A stretch of DNA of 64,000 bases from Paraspadella gotoi (lineage: Eukaryota > Chaetognatha). The stretch covers positions 5,516,823 through 5,580,822 of the forward strand of contig CM119263.1 in assembly GCA_051294375.1 (NCBI GenBank), given 5' to 3'. Below the pieces are notes generated by a model. The model was not told where the DNA came from, searched no databases, and saw nothing but the letters and a program-made list of their open reading frames with translations. The translations under genes and the position numbers were made by a program. Numbering within the stretch: position 1 is the stretch's first letter; each line of letters begins with the position of its first letter. Shown here piece by piece: positions 1-10,249 of this stretch.

Positions 1-139
1 TTTTCAAGTAAAATCCTTTCTTTTTAAATTAAAAAAGGATTTTCGAAATTCCCGAACACCCCTGTTCAATGACCGGTCTTATCCGACCACCTCTTCTCCG
101 ACCTCCCTCTGTCCGACCACCCTTTGGTCCGTAACACAG

Positions 140-3100
140 GAAACTCTGGGATCCGTACGTGAAGGATGCGTACAAAACAAGTCAGGACAAGAAAAGCGTC
201 GTTTATTGGAACGTGAATTATCCCTTTCCGTTGTTGAACAGAGATTATGTCTACGCGACTCAAGAAAAGATCATTTGTCTTAATGGAAGACAATTTTGGG
301 TGACTTTGGCCGAAGCTGCCGAGGTGAGCATTTCGGATTGGTGACTGTGACGGGTGATTGATTGGTGAACGATTGGAAATATCGAATGGCCCTTTTCGAT
401 GATCGACAAAAAAAAATTAATTGAAGAAAACAGCATTTTTACTTTTTTAGTTTTCGTTGTTTGATAAATTGATATATTATTCGATTGTTTAATTGTTTAA
501 TATTTATAATAGCGATCTACTTGTTATCACCAAAACATCTTTGCACTCCACATTCCACAATCCGCATACTGCGCAAACGAATGCTGGTTACGATTCTTTC
601 AACATTTAATCCATTTTTTTTCTTAACCTCCTTTCTTCCCTCGCTCTTTCCTGCTTCCTCCTCTTACTGTTTCCCCCCTGCAATCCCCGTTTTCATACCC
701 CACTGTCCTCTCCCCTGTCTCCCCCTCTTTCCCTCTTCCACTCTTCACTCTCTCCCCAAGGTTCCCGGCCTCCCGGAGATAAAAGGCACAGTTCGTGTCA
801 CAGAATTTTACGAGAATCTCGTTTTCGCTTCTTCCCGCCAAAAATCGATCGGCGCTTCGGTCGCCGAGGCGGAGAAAAAAGAGCATCGAGAGACCGACCG
901 ACCGACCGAGGAAGACCGACCGACCGACGACGCCCCCAGGACGGAGTTGTTCGCCCACATCAGCGACAACCCCCGGGGACAAATCCCAACGTGGATGTCG
1001 GAAAATTGGGCCAAACAAAAGTGCATCCCGGATTTCTACAGAGCGTTCATGGACGCGTGCGAGATGTACGAAGAGTATTTGGCGTTGCAGACGATGGAGG
1101 AGGAAGAGGACGAGGAGGAAGGGAAGGAGGAAGGGAGGAAGGAGGAAGAGAAAGGTGAGATAGGGTGAAGGGAAGAAATGAATGATTTAATTTGATTTGA
1201 CGTAAAAAGAATTTTGCTTTTGATAAATGATGAATTGATTATTCCCCTTTTTTCTTCTCTATTTTTTCTTTTTCTCTTCTCCACCTTCCCATCTCACCCT
1301 TCTCACTCCGCTCCTTTCTCCCCTTTCCCCTCTCTCCAACTCATCCCACTTCCTCCCTTCCACCCTCTCCATTCTCTCTACCCCCTTCCCCCGTCTTCTC
1401 CCCCCTTTCTCCCCCCATCTCAACAGATGTAGAGAAACGTCTTTCCAAATGCAAAATTTTCGTCTCTTCCAATAACAACAACAACGACAACGACAACAAC
1501 GACGCCGCCACAAAAAACAGCGCCATCGAGTGGGCGTTGGGCATATCCGGTTCGACGCCGCGAAAGACTGACGTCGGCGACGACGCCGACGCCGTCGACG
1601 ACGCCGCCCAGCGTCAAATCGGCGCCATGCTCGGATCGGCGCGCTGCCTCTTTCCTTCCTTTGGCGCCGGTTCCGCTTCGGCTTCGTCACGCCATTACGT
1701 TCGCGCGCAAATTCCCACGAGTCAACGCCTCTTGTACTCTACCCCGATGATATCGGGCGCGGCTGGCCCCCCCCTCTGCTCATCGGTCCACGAGCACGCC
1801 GCTTGTCCGCAATGCACGGGCGCCGACGTGGAAAGATCGCGCCACGCCAGCGGCGGCGGGAGTGACAACGGCGGCGGCAGCGGCAGCGGCGGTGATCTTC
1901 CGCCGCTTCCTTGGCGTCGTCCCGTGACGGCAGCGGCGTCGCCTCCTCGTTACGACGACCTCTACAAAGCGAAAAGAACAACAACAACAACAACCGATCA
2001 CCGCGGCGTCGTTCAATCGACGCCGCCTCAAAGGCATCGAAATCGGCGCCTTCGCAACGCCGACGCCGGCCTTTATCTCCGTAGCGCCGCCCCGGGTCAC
2101 GTGACTTTCGCCGAGGCGGACAACGTCGCCGCCGACTCCGGAAGAGAGACGCCGAGGACGCCGTCGACCCGAGCGCCTCAATCACCGCGAGTTCAAAAGC
2201 CTCTTCAATCACTTCGCGTCGAATCACCTCGACTTTTATCACCTCGACTCCAATCACCAGAACCATCGCGGTCTCTCACGTCGTCGCCCGTAATTCCTCG
2301 CGGAGTCAACGCATCCTCAATGACGGCGTCTATGACGGCATCTGTCCCGGCAACTGTGTCAGCATCTGTCGCGGCACCTGTCTCTGCGTCACCGGAAACG
2401 TGGCGTCGATCTTCTTTGACGTCGTTGGATTCAGCGTCTAAAATTCCTCGTCCAACTTCGACGTCGAAGATGAACGGAAATCAATCCAATCAATTCGGAA
2501 GTCGTAACAATCAAAATGTCAATCATAACGCCAATCAAACCAACCACAACGTTCAATACAATCAATTATGTCACAATTACATCGATTCTGATCGAAATGA
2601 AAATTATGAAAGAAACAATCAAAACGACAACCACAACAGCAGATCTAATCACAACATCAGCCGATCCCCGCACAATGACATCAATCACAACAACAACAGA
2701 TCCCATCACAACAGAAGATACAACAAATACGGCGATATCACCGATTCGAGTCACTACAGCATCCAGGGTCGCCCCAGCTTCTCCATCAACTCCAGCCAAT
2801 CGAGTCTCGGTTCTCTCAATTCCCTTCTCTCTTCGCCTCTCAGCAGCGTCAACAGTGTCTATGCCCACAATGCCCACAACGGGGACAACGCCCACAACGC
2901 CCACAATGCCCACAACGCCGACCAACAACTGGGTCAGAATGACCCCCGCCCCCTAAACGGTCTTCACCCCAGTCACGTGCCCCAAACTGACCAGTTATAC
3001 AACCTCGGATCCCGATCATCTTCCGTCAATCGATACGAATCGACTTCGGTCCAATCGAGTCCAGCGCGTCGACCCATCTCCGCCTCAAAATCCCATCCGG

Positions 3101-3333
3101 CCCACGGGGCTGTTCTTGGCCCTAACGGCGGCCCTGCCGGGCACGCTCGGCCCAGCCACTCTCATCGTCACGGCCAATGCCTCAAGATGGGGCTGGCCTT
3201 CGAGCGCGGCCTCGACGGGCGTCGCAGCCTTCGCGGCGTCCCCGGCGCGCCCGGGACGGCACGCGGCCCCGTGCCGCTTTGTTGCCCGACACCGCATGAC
3301 AGATTCGAGCGTTGCAAGGGGTGGAAGAGTTGA
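140..3333 (+). CDS. PCTP/STARD2-like START-domain protein, 5' end outside window, with long Asn/His-rich tail
   Basis: Three exons are visible: 140-323, 761-1154 and 1427-3333, stopping at TGA 3331-3333. Splice phases agree (0, then 1), with GT donors at 324 and 1155 and AG acceptors ending at 139, 760 and 1426. Exon 1 encodes YWNVNYPFPLLNRDYVY, a hallmark of phosphatidylcholine transfer protein-type START domains. Exon 2 carries the C-terminal START signature DNPRGQIPTWMSENWAKQK followed by an acidic E/D/K run. START domains bind a single lipid in a closed pocket and move it between membranes; the ligand here is not shown. Two oddities: an extra ~35 residues of D-R-P-T-rich sequence inside the START domain, and an uninterrupted ~635-codon last exon that is Ser/Pro-, then Asn/His-rich (NHN and HNA repeats near 2480-2950). 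Known PCTP proteins are about 210 residues and lack such a tail. The family call is firm. The exon 2 to 3 junction rests on phase and splice-site fit. Upstream exons lie before base 1. Confidence 0.85.
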
Positions 3334-3454
3334 AGTTTAATAATCTCTTGATCGGGTAAAAGTCAAAATGAGAAACAAGAAAGAACTGTGACCTAAATAT
3401 TAAAAGAACAAATACTGTTTATGGTTTTCCTTTTTTCGTGACGAAAAACATTCA

Positions 3455-3468
3455 AATAAAGAAATAAA
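3455..3468 (+). promoter_or_regulatory. polyadenylation signals of the START-domain gene
   Basis: Two overlapping-spaced AATAAA hexamers (3455-3460 and 3463-3468) lie about 120 bases after the stop codon at 3333. A third AATAAA is near 3656. They fit the 3' end of the upstream gene. Confidence 0.55.
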
Positions 3469-3840
3469 AAAGTCTACAAGTATCGAATGATGTGTAAATT
3501 GTGTCATATTATTTTACGAATTATATTTAGAAAGAGAGAAAAAAGATAATTAAAATAGTAAAAAAAGACGATTTCCTGATAGTCTGAGGTAACCAAAATC
3601 AAAACAGATTATACAAAGAGCTAGAAAACTGTTTTAATAGTTGGCTCCTGTATAAAATAAAGTTGTAATGGGTAAGAATGAGCAATAAAAAGTATTTAAT
3701 CAAAGTTCGAACGATAACACTTGTTCTTCAATGAATAAACATTATTTTAGGTATATAATGACCAAAGCAAGGGATTAGCTTGAAAAGTTTGGGGTATGTT
3801 TTTTTTTGTCTTCATATTTTAAATGTGTAAAATTAAACAG

Positions 3841-3992
3841 CAACGGAAGAAGTGCAATGCCTGCAATGGGCCTTGAGTCTCAAGGCGAATCAGGCGGTTG
3901 AACAGGCTGCAGCAACTTTAACAGCTCATCCGTCGTCCAACCGCTATGCTGTGATCCGTTTGGGTAAACCGGAACCTAGTGAAACGAGACAA
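3841..3992 (+). CDS. possible isolated exon, function unknown
   Basis: An AAACAG acceptor ending at 3840 opens a ~50-codon frame rich in Ala, Leu and Gln (it contains LQWALSLKANQAVEQ and NRYAVIRLGKPEPSETR). The frame runs to a possible GT donor at 3993, directly before a TTTTC satellite. Composition looks coding and the reverse strand has stops. No partner exon was found and the family is not recognised. It could be an exon of an unseen gene, an alternative exon, or a fossil. Confidence 0.25.
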
Positions 3993-4078
3993 GTTTCTTT
4001 TCTTTTCTTTTCTTTTCCTATTCTTTTCTTTTCCTATTCTTTTCTTTTCTTTTCTTTTCTTTTCTTTTCTTTTCTTTC
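3993..4078. repeat. (TTTTC)n pentanucleotide satellite
   Basis: About 85 bases of TTTCT/TTTTC units with two TTCCTA interruptions. It lies between the possible exon at 3841-3992 and the last exon of the VWC gene. Confidence 0.9.
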
Positions 4079-4088
4079 CCTCCACACA

Positions 4089-6016
4089 TCAACCCACCTC
4101 TAACGACACCCTTCGATTCCGCGTACACTCCGCCTCGTGTCTTGTCCGGTCATACCCGTCCCTCTGTACGTACACTTCCGCCTCGACGGACGGACACTCG
4201 CACGTGAGTCCGTCTCTTGTGACGCCACCGGGTGACGCCTCCATGACGGGCATGTCGGGCCAGGGGGTGTAGCAATTTCGGCCTGCGGGGAAATGTATGA
4301 TAGAATGAATGAATGAATGAATGAATGAATGAATGAATGAATACAAGTATGTGGTTGTCGGCTTTTATAGCCGAAAGTCGGCCCATGTGTCCTCAGCGCA
4401 AGGTCAGTGGCTAAAAAGCGACCGTTTATCACGGTGGCCAGAGACATGACCCACGTGACCTAAAACGTCCTCCATACAATGAATGAATTGAAAAATAATG
4501 AAATGAATAAATGAATGAAGAGATAAAGGAATGAATGGATAAATACATGAATGAAAGAATGAATAAGAGGAATAAATGAATGAATTTCAATTAGACCCAT
4601 GGATATTTTATATGAGGATACTGGTTAGAATTGCTTAAATTTAACACGAGTGAGATTTAGTAGATAAAGCGATCACAGAGAGAGGTAAGCCCTACCAATG
4701 AACTTACCTTCTATGCAGGTGGGGCAGCACTGACCCTCCAATATGACGGGGTTGACGCAAGGAGGCACATTGCACGTGATCCACTTGTAACGTCTCGTGC
4801 AACCGCGTCGTGGATCACATCTGCACTCGATGCAAGGGTCGGCATTGTCGGGCCAAGGGCAGCCTGCAAGGAGCAATCGATCGATCCCAATCTTTTAACC
4901 AATCAATTAATTAACCAATCATCTATTTAACGCATCGATTAATCAATAAATCAAAAAAATGAACGAAATAAAGGATTTTTTCTGTACACATGATTTTCCC
5001 TTGAATTCACATAAAATCTCAATTGTTTGCTTTTTAGCTTCAACATTAAATCGTATAAACCTGCTGTAATTGTAAATCTTAACAATACGTCGTGCTACCA
5101 CTGAGCCGATACAGAAAATTAAAAAATACAGTTTCTATGGTTGATTCATGCTTATATTAAATCAAAGGGATTCATCTTTTTCATATCTTCAAAATCGTTT
5201 CAATCCAGACTGTAAAGTGTTCTTCTTTTTCTCTCCTCCATTCCTCTTCTTTCTATTCAGAGGTCATTATCTCTATCCTTTGTCCTTTGTCTTTATTTGT
5301 CCACTATGCCTTCCATTCTTTGTCCTCCAAGCTCTCTTCAGAAGTCCTCACGTCTCTCTCCCCGCCTCAGAGTCTTTCCTCGCGTATTCGTCCAATTTTC
5401 CCGCCCAATCAAATCGTCCGTCGTTTATGTAGCCTTTCCTCGCCTTCAAGGAACGGGGTGGACCCGTGGTGGACCCGGGGTGGACCCGGGGTGGTGTGGG
5501 AAGTGAGGGTGGAAAAGAAGAGGTGGTAAATGTGGGCTCTCTTTTTTGCTACCTCGTCGGCAATGGAACGGTTACAAAGCCTGGAACCAGGCTTAGGGGT
5601 TTTCCACGCCCCAAAGCCAAAGGGAGTTTACCACCTTTCCGATGGGTGGGCACTGGAATCGATTGAGGTATCTAACAATCAAGAGCTGATGACTTTACTC
5701 AGTGAGTCCTAGTATAAGCGGGATAAACTCTGCAATATCCGTTATGGGTCAGATTTAGAGATAGAAATGAAAAAGTTAGGGTAGACTAAATCGTCAAGAG
5801 AAAAGCATTGAACATAAATAAAGAAAAGACTACTGTCCTCTTGCATTGCATAGAAATTAATTAATTTCCCTCAAGTTTTTGGATAATTTTTCAGTATTTT
5901 TATCTCTTATCAAATTTTTACCATCAAATCTTCGAACATTTTCTTCAACGCAATATAATTCGGTTTCTCGTCAAACTTTAACTTCTTTACTGCCTAAAAA
6001 TTTAATTTGGTAAGAG

Positions 6017-6069
<53 letters not shown>

Positions 6070-8998
6070 TCGTGGCAACGACCTTGATATAATTGGCGAA
6101 TTCATCCGGTAAACCTTTGCACAACATTTCAGGTGGAGTTTTCTTCTTTATTTGTCCCACCTTTCGACAAAAATAAAAAGTGAATTCAAAAGCGGGGCGC
6201 GAACCTCAGACCTTCGTTCTTCAAAACAAAATCATCTTCATTCACCTTAGAAAATCTCTCGTCTTCAGTCTTGACTTTCAATCCGCTCCACGGAAGTTTT
6301 CCCCTCAAGAAGTAAGCGAAGAGATAACCTTTTAATTTTATTTTATTTTAACGAAATGAAAGACACGGAAAGCCTAAAGACACGGAAGACATGCAAAGTA
6401 TGGAGACCTAGTGATTCCATGTCGTCTCGTCTCGTCTGTTCGATGGCGCAATGAGAATTGACGCTGAGATATCGCAAAGTCCCAGAAGGATAAACTCCTT
6501 CTCGATAGGGAATGTGCTTTTTCGTTCTGTTATCAATAGCATTAGAGACATCAACAAATATTTACTTGACGATTGGAACAGGCTCTGATAATTAAAGTAA
6601 TGTTTATTTGAATTTGAAAGAAACCGTGGCTTATGAATCCATAATGGAAATGATTTCGCTCTCAAAGATAAAACAATCCAATAGTGAGCGATTGGGCAAA
6701 GGTATTCGCGTGAGAGCCGAAGGAATTTCTCCAACCTGCTGTCGATGTAGGACTTTGCAAGCCCGTAGTCGACCAGATGGATAATGTTCTCGCTTGATGT
6801 CCCTTCGTTGCCGATGAGAAAATTCTCGGGTTTAATGTCGACGTAGACGAGATTTTTGGAGTGAAAATATTCTATTCTTGATAGCATCTTTGGGGCATGG
6901 GGGGGGGGAAATAGGGGGGAAATAAGTCAGAATCTTCTGTCGTGCGAATAGAATCATCTTCGGCGCAAGCAGAATTTCTTGGTCTACGTGGTCTAAATAG
7001 CAATTACAACATCTGCAGAAAGAAACAGATGCCGTGCGGACCGACGCATCTTCACCTGCAGCGCGATCATCAGCACCGTCTTCAGTGAAAACTGTCGATT
7101 GCAGATTGTCTCGAAAATCATCTCCATGTCGACGCAGAGAAGATCAATCACGAGTCCGTTGTACAAATTCTTTCCTTTTGTCAAAATGTAACGGAACGGT
7201 CAAGCAATAGTGAATGAACAAGAGAACCACAATGACAGAGGACAAAAACGACCGACGACAACAATGACAAAGGCCGATATCGAAAAAAAAACTCCATCAG
7301 AGACCGAGATCGACGGGTCCAAAGTAGAAGGCTCGTGGAAATCCGGGCACGCCCTCTTCCGAGTTGCAGCCCAATGTCTGATAGATGCTCCACTCCGACA
7401 TCAACTGAGGATCTCGTGTGTTTCGTTTCTCCAATTTCACAGCGACGTATTCGTTGGTCACTAAATTCTTTCCCAGTCGTAGTTCGCCGTAGGACCCGCT
7501 GAGGAATTGGCAAACGTCGATAGATTTTAATCTCATTTGCATATTGCAGTAAGATGGATTACGTTACGTTATCGGTAATAATGAAATAAAAGTTGTTATA
7601 AAAACGCTTTATTATAAATTTTATTTTGCGCATTTTTGATTGAAAAACTTTTCAGATTTGACTAAAAAGAGGCTTTATTCACCTTCCTATTTTTGATTTG
7701 ACTAAAAATTTTGATTTTGTTAATACTGTTTTTGGTATTAATAAAAAAAAAGAGGCAAAAAGAGGTAATAATTTACAGATACAATTCCAGTCTTTCTACT
7801 TTTTTATTGATACCGTTGCTGTTGCTTTTTTTCTATTTAAAAATTAAAAAAGGCTTTGCTCACCTTCCTATTGTTCTTCCGACTCTAAACTTGGGCCCAG
7901 AGAGTGGACCGAACACGACGCACACGGCTGGCCTCTCTTCCGACATTCTCTTTCAAGGTCAAAGTTACGTTATTCGACGTCGAAAGTTTGTCGATGAATG
8001 AGCATTTTAAAATTTTTTTAAACTTAACTAAATCTACCTCCGTTTTTTCTTTATACATTTAAATAATAAAAAAAAATTTTAAATTAAGAAAAAATAATTT
8101 TACTTAATCGAATCGACGTCAAATATACGAAACCTCTTTCTCGAAAGAGAACAAAGATTTTTTACAAGTAAGAAAAAAAAATATAAAAAAATAAAAATTG
8201 TACTAAGGAGTCTTTATTAAATTCCCGCTGCGATAAATTGGACCCAGACTAAAGGGAGGGCATGGCATGGCATGGCGCCCCGAGCAGAGGTCTTTGCCTC
8301 CCGTAAGCGTTTCGCTCCCAAAGTTTTCCTTCTGCTTTTGTTTTTTTCGTCGCTAAAATGTTTTTTTATTTGAATCTCGAATCTTGAGTTTCGACTTTTT
8401 ATGTTATTTCGTTGCGAGAATTCGATTTAGTTTTGAGAATAAGAGATTCTAAGAAGAGGAGGGGTTGAATTGGGGGGGGGGAGAAAAATCGGAAAGGGCA
8501 CTAAATCTCTTATTAAATCACTTATCATAATCCTAATTATAGTGTATCTAGCCTGAATTGATAAAAAAATAGCCTCGTCATGGAAAGCGACCTATGACAG
8601 ATTATAAATTGCCACGCCCATTTCCGGTTATTCCCCGAGCGGAATTGGATCTATATTTGCAAGCCCAAGCCAGTTCCGATCCGAATTGCAAAAGCCAAGA
8701 CCTATCTACTCAGAATTGGCTCATATTTCTTTCCTGACCCCAACCTCCTGACCCGAATTTGCCCAAGGCTCTTTCGTCGTCGGTCGAGTCACGTGATATT
8801 CCGGATGATACGCGACCGGAAGTCTACGTCGCTCGTCGAATATGACGTATGAGGCGTGACCCGCGGCGTCGCGCGGCATGACGATGGGCGGCCGCGTAGC
8901 GTGCTCCACGTTGTCACGAGGATCCGTCCCGTCGGGAGGCGTCTCCATTCGGTCAACGAACGACCATCCTCGTCTGTCCGGTCGACTTTGCTCCAGAA
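4089..8998 (-). CDS. secreted-type protein with von Willebrand factor C domain (VWC2/brorin-like), 3' part
   Basis: Three exons on the minus strand: 8998-8753, 4863-4708 and 4282-4089, with stop at 4091-4089. All junctions are phase 1 (TCGG donor to GCTGCC acceptor; GAAG/GTAAGT donor to CGCAG acceptor). The middle exon is a complete VWC module with all ten cysteines in canonical order, ending CCPTC. The last exon adds a half-module with a G-R-N-C start and a C-E-C pair, the layout seen in VWC2/brorin-type BMP-binding proteins. The first visible exon is Arg/Pro-rich linker (contains [19 protein letters not shown]) and joins only by phase and splice fit. No signal peptide is visible because the 5' exons were not found. 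The probable role, antagonising or modulating TGF-beta/BMP ligands outside the cell, is a family inference. The 3.9 kb intron 8752-4864 contains the whole CK1-like gene on the same strand. Confidence 0.7.
4303..4342. repeat. (GAAT)n tetranucleotide satellite
   Basis: Nine to ten uninterrupted GAAT units in the VWC gene intron. Looser ATGAATGA copies continue at 4480-4590. Confidence 0.9.
5540..5745 (-). repeat. tRNA-derived SINE-like copy (minus strand)
   Basis: Read on the minus strand, this stretch aligns by eye with 18695-18945. Shared blocks are CATCAGCTC.TGA, GGCGTGG.AAACCC and AGCCT.GTTCC, in the same order and spacing. The first part resembles a tRNA A box (CTCACTGAGT) and B box (ATCGATTCC). 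The short plus-strand open frame here is a shadow of the repeat. It lies in the VWC gene intron. Confidence 0.5.
5910..7946 (-). CDS. casein kinase 1 (gamma-like) protein kinase, complete, with altered catalytic-loop arginine
   Basis: Eight exons give an unbroken 303-residue protein: 7946-7864, 7498-7305, 7174-7056, 6887-6736, 6526-6408, 6328-6246, 6160-6083 and 5993-5910 (stop 5912-5910). Every junction is GT-AG and in phase. Landmarks: [20 protein letters not shown] glycine loop (residues 20-39), VAVK lysine at 49, [18 protein letters not shown] catalytic loop (Asp149, Asn154), DYG for DFG at 172-174, KKHIPYREG, then [21 protein letters not shown] and an LP.EFANYIK helix. These are typical of CK1, closest to the gamma branch. 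Oddities: the YRD arginine is valine (YVD), so it is a non-RD kinase. It also stops at the kinase-domain end, without the C-terminal tail and lipidation region of CK1-gamma. Lys, Asp and Asn catalytic residues remain, so activity is possible. It lies wholly inside an intron of the VWC gene. The ATG at 7946 is supported by frame and CK1 alignment. Confidence 0.9.
6018..6066. repeat. (GA)n dinucleotide repeat in the last intron of the CK1-like gene
   Basis: About 24 perfect GA units within the 89-base intron 5994-6082, of which they make up over half. Confidence 0.95.
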
Positions 8999-9242
8999 CT
9001 GAAAAGAAGGTTGGTATGAAATTAGTAAAACAAATAAACATTTAAATAAGCTATATTGACACTGTACTATGGTTAAGGCCTTGATCCTTCCTTCAAGAAA
9101 ATAACATATCACGATTCTCTCACAGTTTAGTTTATTAAATTCCAGTGCATCTGGATTCATAATCAAGGATGTCGTATTTTAATTATTCTTTTAGCGAAAA
9201 CAAAGTTTAGAGTTTGTACTACAACGATTTTTTATTTGACAT

Positions 9243-9286
9243 AAACAGACATGTTTCGGCTCTTGTTCAAGCCTTCATCAGTGTTT
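9243..9286 (-). ncRNA. hammerhead ribozyme-like motif, type I, left arm
   Basis: This is the reverse complement of the motif at 10206-10249, with every core and stem position identical: core CTGATGA at 9281-9275, GAA, ACATGT and the GTC triplet, closed by TGTTT. The two motifs point in opposite directions, so either strand's transcript carries one functional-sense copy. Confidence 0.7.
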
Positions 9287-9318
9287 GACAGACTATCAAA
9301 AACTTTTGCAAAAGTAAA

Positions 9319-9356
<38 letters not shown>

Positions 9357-10205
9357 TTAAAGTTTCCAACAAAGTGGTGAGACAGAATAGTGGTCAGAGG
9401 TGAGGACAATGACTCCCTACCTCCACTCAACGAGGCAGGCGGAGACCCTTGCGCAGGCAATGGACAGGCGATGCCTCTCCTTCAAATGCAGCAACTCAGT
9501 CCCTCTCTCTGTGGACCGAGCGTCGCCCAAAACGACGGCTGCAGGAGGAAGGAGAGGAGTCCACCACTCCTGCCGCGAAAGCAGCAAGAACGGACACCCA
9601 CCTATCTCACCAGCAGGTGAGAAGAGGGCAGTCAGCAAGCGTAACAGGCCAGAGAGACATAAGAGTAGCACTAGGAATGTTCCCACAAGGAACAATCCCC
9701 AGCCCGGCATTTACCAGCTCAGTAACACTCTCCTCTCAACCACTGACGCGCTAATGACCTGACCACATCGTCCATGTCTCTCCTTTGCTCCACCAAGGGG
9801 GGCCAGCTCATTTTGAGCTCTATCTTATCTTTTTACATTTCATCCTTTCTTCTCTTTAACTTAACTATCCCTAACAAATGTAATTTTTCTCATTTCATAT
9901 TTCAAATTCTACTTTTAATTTAATTTATTATTTAGCTAATTGTTATTTCCACTTTAAAAACTTATATCTTTGTTGTACATTGCACAAATGTATCATATTA
10001 CCTCTCTCTCTCTCACTCTCTCTGTTTGACCATTTCACTTTCTCTTCAAAAACTCACTCAATCTGTCCTTGCCTTCACCTGTCCTCACCTCTGACCACTA
10101 TTCTGTCTCACCACTTTGTTGGAAACTTTAACTCTGTCTCTCTCTCTCTCTCTCTCTTCCTTCTTCTCACACATTTACTTTTGCAAAAGTTTTTGATAGT
10201 CTGTC

Positions 10206-10249
10206 AAACACTGATGAAGGCTTGAACAAGAGCCGAAACATGTCTGTTT
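10206..10249 (+). ncRNA. hammerhead ribozyme-like motif, type I, right arm
   Basis: Segments in order: AAACA (10206-10210, stem I), CTGATGA (10211-10217, core), one A, GGCT (10219-10222) with AGCC (10231-10234) as stem II around an 8-base loop, GAA (10235-10237, core), palindromic ACATGT (10238-10243, minimal stem III), C at 10244 completing a GTC cleavage triplet, and TGTTT (10245-10249) pairing with AAACA. The single extra A between the core and stem II departs from the consensus. The self-complementary short stem III is typical of minimal hammerheads thought to work as dimers. No activity is shown by sequence alone. Confidence 0.7.

Noticed and set aside
485-760. Open frame upstream of START exon 2 on the plus strand
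   Set aside because: It is CT-rich intron sequence ahead of the acceptor at 760; the frame only becomes coding after that point.
5035-5115. tRNA-like segment on the minus strand (GGCTCAGTGGTAGCACGACG)
   Set aside because: The A-box word is good but the B box is badly degraded and no cloverleaf forms by eye; at best a SINE or tRNA fossil.
9390-9762. Three overlapping plus-strand frames in the centre of the Penelope-like element
   Set aside because: All three frames are open for ~100 codons because stops are rare in this GC-richer sequence; none shows a family motif.
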